Below are positions 62,098 to 64,000 of a stretch of DNA of 64,000 nucleotides, piece by piece. Origin of the DNA: Lactonifactor sp. BIOML-A5. Lineage in GTDB: Bacteria > Bacillota > Clostridia > Lachnospirales > Lachnospiraceae. The first letter of the stretch is position 1; every line of letters starts with the position of its first letter. A model generated the notes under the pieces. It saw only the letters and a program-made list of their open reading frames with translations, was not told the origin of the DNA and made no database searches. The stretch is taken from NCBI RefSeq assembly GCF_009677585.1, contig NZ_WKYV01000009.1:1-64000 (forward strand), in the 5' to 3' direction. The translations under genes and the position numbers were made by a program.

Positions 62098-64000
62098 TTA
62101 TTCACTCTCTGCAACCCCAAATTTATCTCTGAAGTCCTCATAACTGTTCACCCAGTCAAATCGTATCTGATCACTTACTGCCTGAAAATGCAGTTTGCCG
62201 CACTGAATCTTCTCTCGCTCCACCTCCTGTAAATTGATATCCTGCTTGCCTGCCTTGGTTTCAACGATGAAGTAAATCCCCAAATCCGGATCATACAGAC
62301 TGTTTTTCTTGCACACAATAGCCCAGTCTGGGGTATAATTGCCATAAGGAGTATCAATGACAAAGCCTCCCTTTTTCAGCTTTGTAAACAGCAATACATT
62401 CTGATTATTTTCCAGCTTTTCCGCAAACTCCTTCTCTCCTTTGCTGTCCATTTTGTAATACTCGTTCATTGCCGCACTATGAGTGGCATTTGCCTGAAAA
62501 ACACTCCATTCCTCCTGAAAATCCTCTTCGCTGATGGTATCAAGTTCAAAGATATTCTTACTATCCAATTCATACCCCTTTATCACTTCATAGGAAGTAA
62601 GGTTCGCCGCTTTCGTATGGTTCAGCCGTTTTAGTATCAACTGCGTAATTGTGTCCAGGATATCCTGATTGTTCAATAGGTCTCTTTTCTCAACAGCCTG
62701 AATAATTTTGAATATGGCAAGTCTTGGAAGCATCGTATGATACATGATGTATGTAACAATCTCAAAGTCACTCTTTGTCCCGAAAGCAGCTTCCCTTTCC
62801 AGTTCCTTCTCCCCACAGGACACCTCTTCCATAACAAACCTTGCAGATTCATTAAATGCTGCCATACCAGCCTCTATTTTAAACACATTCTTTGCTTTCA
62901 TTAACCTGAGGTAATGATTAATCTCAGATGCACAATCTTTAATAAATTTATCTTTATCAATCCTGAATTTGTATATCGTCCGCTTCATGAGATTTTCCCT
63001 GAGGGCAAAGTAAATCTTTTTAAACACACCCTGTGTGACAAAGGATCTTACCTTATTTTCCCAAGGCTCATTATCTCCGTTGCGGATCTCAATCTTTTTT
63101 GTGCCTCTCTGCACCATCAGTTCCTTAAACTGCTTCTTAATCTTCTCCATGTGCTCACAGAGAGTGTCCTCTGCAAAGGTCATCGTATCAATTAGTTTCG
63201 TAACTTGATCTGTTGTGCCCTGTAACATGTTATCCCGATTCATCACACCGGCAGAAATAAGTTCCTGTCTCAATGTGTCTGCCAATTCCGGAGTGATTTT
63301 CCCCTGTGGTACCCCGGCGGTTTTCAATGCAGAAATCAAAATCTCGGCGGTAACTTCATTCTTATTATAATTCATAGTATCATTGAAATCTTTTTGTAAT
63401 GCTGCGGCAAAGTGATCATAGTAGTCGTTTGCTATAACTGTAAGCTCATTGATTCTGCCATCCAGGCAGCGGTTGCCGGTGATATCTACAGGCAGCCTTA
63501 AGCCTCTGCCAATTTCCTGCTTTTTCGCTATCTCAGAACTCCCGGACTTTAATGTACACAAGGTAAATACATTCGGATTGTCCCAGCCCTCACGAAGAGC
63601 CGAATGAGAGAAAATGAATGCAAGAGGCTCCTCAAAGGATATTAACTCATCCTTTTTCTCCAGAATCAGACTGATGCCGCGATCGATATCTTCCCGGGAC
63701 TTTGCCCTGATATTCATAGTATCCTCGTCAGCCGCGGAATCCCATCCCTCTATTTCGACCGCATTTTTTTTGGCGTCCAGAGCAAAGTAGCCTTCTCTGA
63801 CCGACTGTACATTCGTATAACCCGGGAAAAATTCTTGATACTTTTCAATCACAGCTCTATTCTTAGAGACATACCGCTTGTACTCTTCGTCAAAAATCCT
63901 TAAGTACTCGCCCCTGCCGTCGGGCGCTGCACTGTCCCTGACTTTATGGACAGAATCAATAAAGAACAGCGTCAGTGCCTTAATTTTTCTTCCGGTATTT
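62098..64000 (-). CDS. Type III restriction endonuclease Res subunit, C-terminal part (5' end outside the window)
   Basis: The open frame continues through the right edge (FFIDSVHKVRD at 63900-63960), so at least 634 residues are seen and the helicase N terminus lies beyond 64000. Helicase motifs present are FSHSALREGWDNPNVFTL and IGRGLRLPV (motif VI). Near the C terminus a PD-ExK nuclease core is seen (NYTPDWAIVCKK, then YFIVETKAG). Type III Res needs a Mod methyltransferase partner, expected further right. An internal GTG at 63852 is not the true start. The integrase fragment directly after it suggests the system sits in or beside an integrative element. Confidence 0.9.
   Translation of the reverse strand, partial: NTGRKIKALTLFFIDSVHKVRDSAAPDGRGEYLRIFDEEYKRYVSKNRAVIEKYQEFFPGYTNVQSVREGYFALDAKKNAVEIEGWDSAADEDTMNIRAKSREDIDRGISLILEKKDELISFEEPLAFIFSHSALREGWDNPNVFTLCTLKSGSSEIAKKQEIGRGLRLPVDITGNRCLDGRINELTVIANDYYDHFAAALQKDFNDTMNYNKNEVTAEILISALKTAGVPQGKITPELADTLRQELISAGVMNRDNMLQGTTDQVTKLIDTMTFAEDTLCEHMEKIKKQFKELMVQRGTKKIEIRNGDNEPWENKVRSFVTQGVFKKIYFALRENLMKRTIYKFRIDKDKFIKDCASEINHYLRLMKAKNVFKIEAGMAAFNESARFVMEEVSCGEKELEREAAFGTKSDFEIVTYIMYHTMLPRLAIFKIIQAVEKRDLLNNQDILDTITQLILKRLNHTKAANLTSYEVIKGYELDSKNIFELDTISEEDFQEEWSVFQANATHSAAMNEYYKMDSKGEKEFAEKLENNQNVLLFTKLKKGGFVIDTPYGNYTPDWAIVCKKNSLYDPDLGIYFIVETKAGKQDINLQEVEREKIQCGKLHFQAVSDQIRFDWVNSYEDFRDKFGVAESE

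Overview
The window looks like a chromosome segment of a gut Lachnospiraceae-type Firmicute (Blautia/Ruminococcus-like). This is inferred from GGAGG ribosome binding sites, a T-box in front of ilvBN, a YesMN two-component system, an alanine-type (K+-dependent) membrane pyrophosphatase and large secreted glycosidases with 20-residue Trp/Tyr-rich wall-binding repeats. Nearly everything to about 43.7 kb is on the minus strand. No rRNA, tRNA or CRISPR array was found.

0.3-7.7 kb: a class I lanthipeptide cluster, transcribed lanB - lanT - lanC2 - lanC1 - lanA. It has a short precursor with an FDLD leader box and three core cysteines, a full-length LanB and two LanC cyclases. The LanT exporter loses its C-terminal ATPase half at the point where the second cyclase frame opens. 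8.2-15.9 kb: housekeeping genes. These are hppA, a T-box-controlled ilvBN pair whose IlvB carries a four-cysteine insertion, and a csoR-copA copper operon with a clear promoter and operator. The CopA C-terminal CopZ-like domain has its own internal ribosome binding site.

16-43.7 kb: an L-arabinose/arabinan utilisation region. It contains a YtfQRT/YjfF-type sugar ABC transporter with a tandemly duplicated binding protein, a YesM/YesN sensor-regulator pair, and three surface proteins with shared wall-binding repeats (a GH127 beta-L-arabinofuranosidase, a protein with no catalytic domain, and a double-GH43 enzyme). The araR-araA-araB-araD operon follows. A spaced motif, GTGG-N26-TACG, lies upstream of yesN and the GH43 gene and in weaker form upstream of the GH127 gene, suggesting a YesN regulon. 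Expected flow: extracellular release of arabinose, uptake by the ABC transporter, then isomerase, kinase and epimerase to xylulose 5-phosphate.

44-50.5 kb: mixed small genes. They include a membrane/spermidine-synthase-like fusion, an AIM24 protein, a PAP2-like protein divergent from a TetR regulator with a perfect palindrome between them, an LMW phosphatase, a YciI protein and a nucleoside phosphorylase broken at a T9 tract. A 76-bp palindrome made of two IS-like ends lies at 48.9 kb.

50.5-64 kb: a decayed accessory region. Prophage debris (fused terminase, broken cytosine methyltransferase) is followed by a redox island (aldo/keto reductases, flavodoxins, SDR, cupin, carboxymuconolactone decarboxylase-like protein) with MerR and LysR regulators. 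Then come remnants of an integrative element (ParA without its P-loop, a ParB stub, an XRE regulator, an integrase tail) and the C-terminal part of a type III restriction subunit that runs off the right edge.
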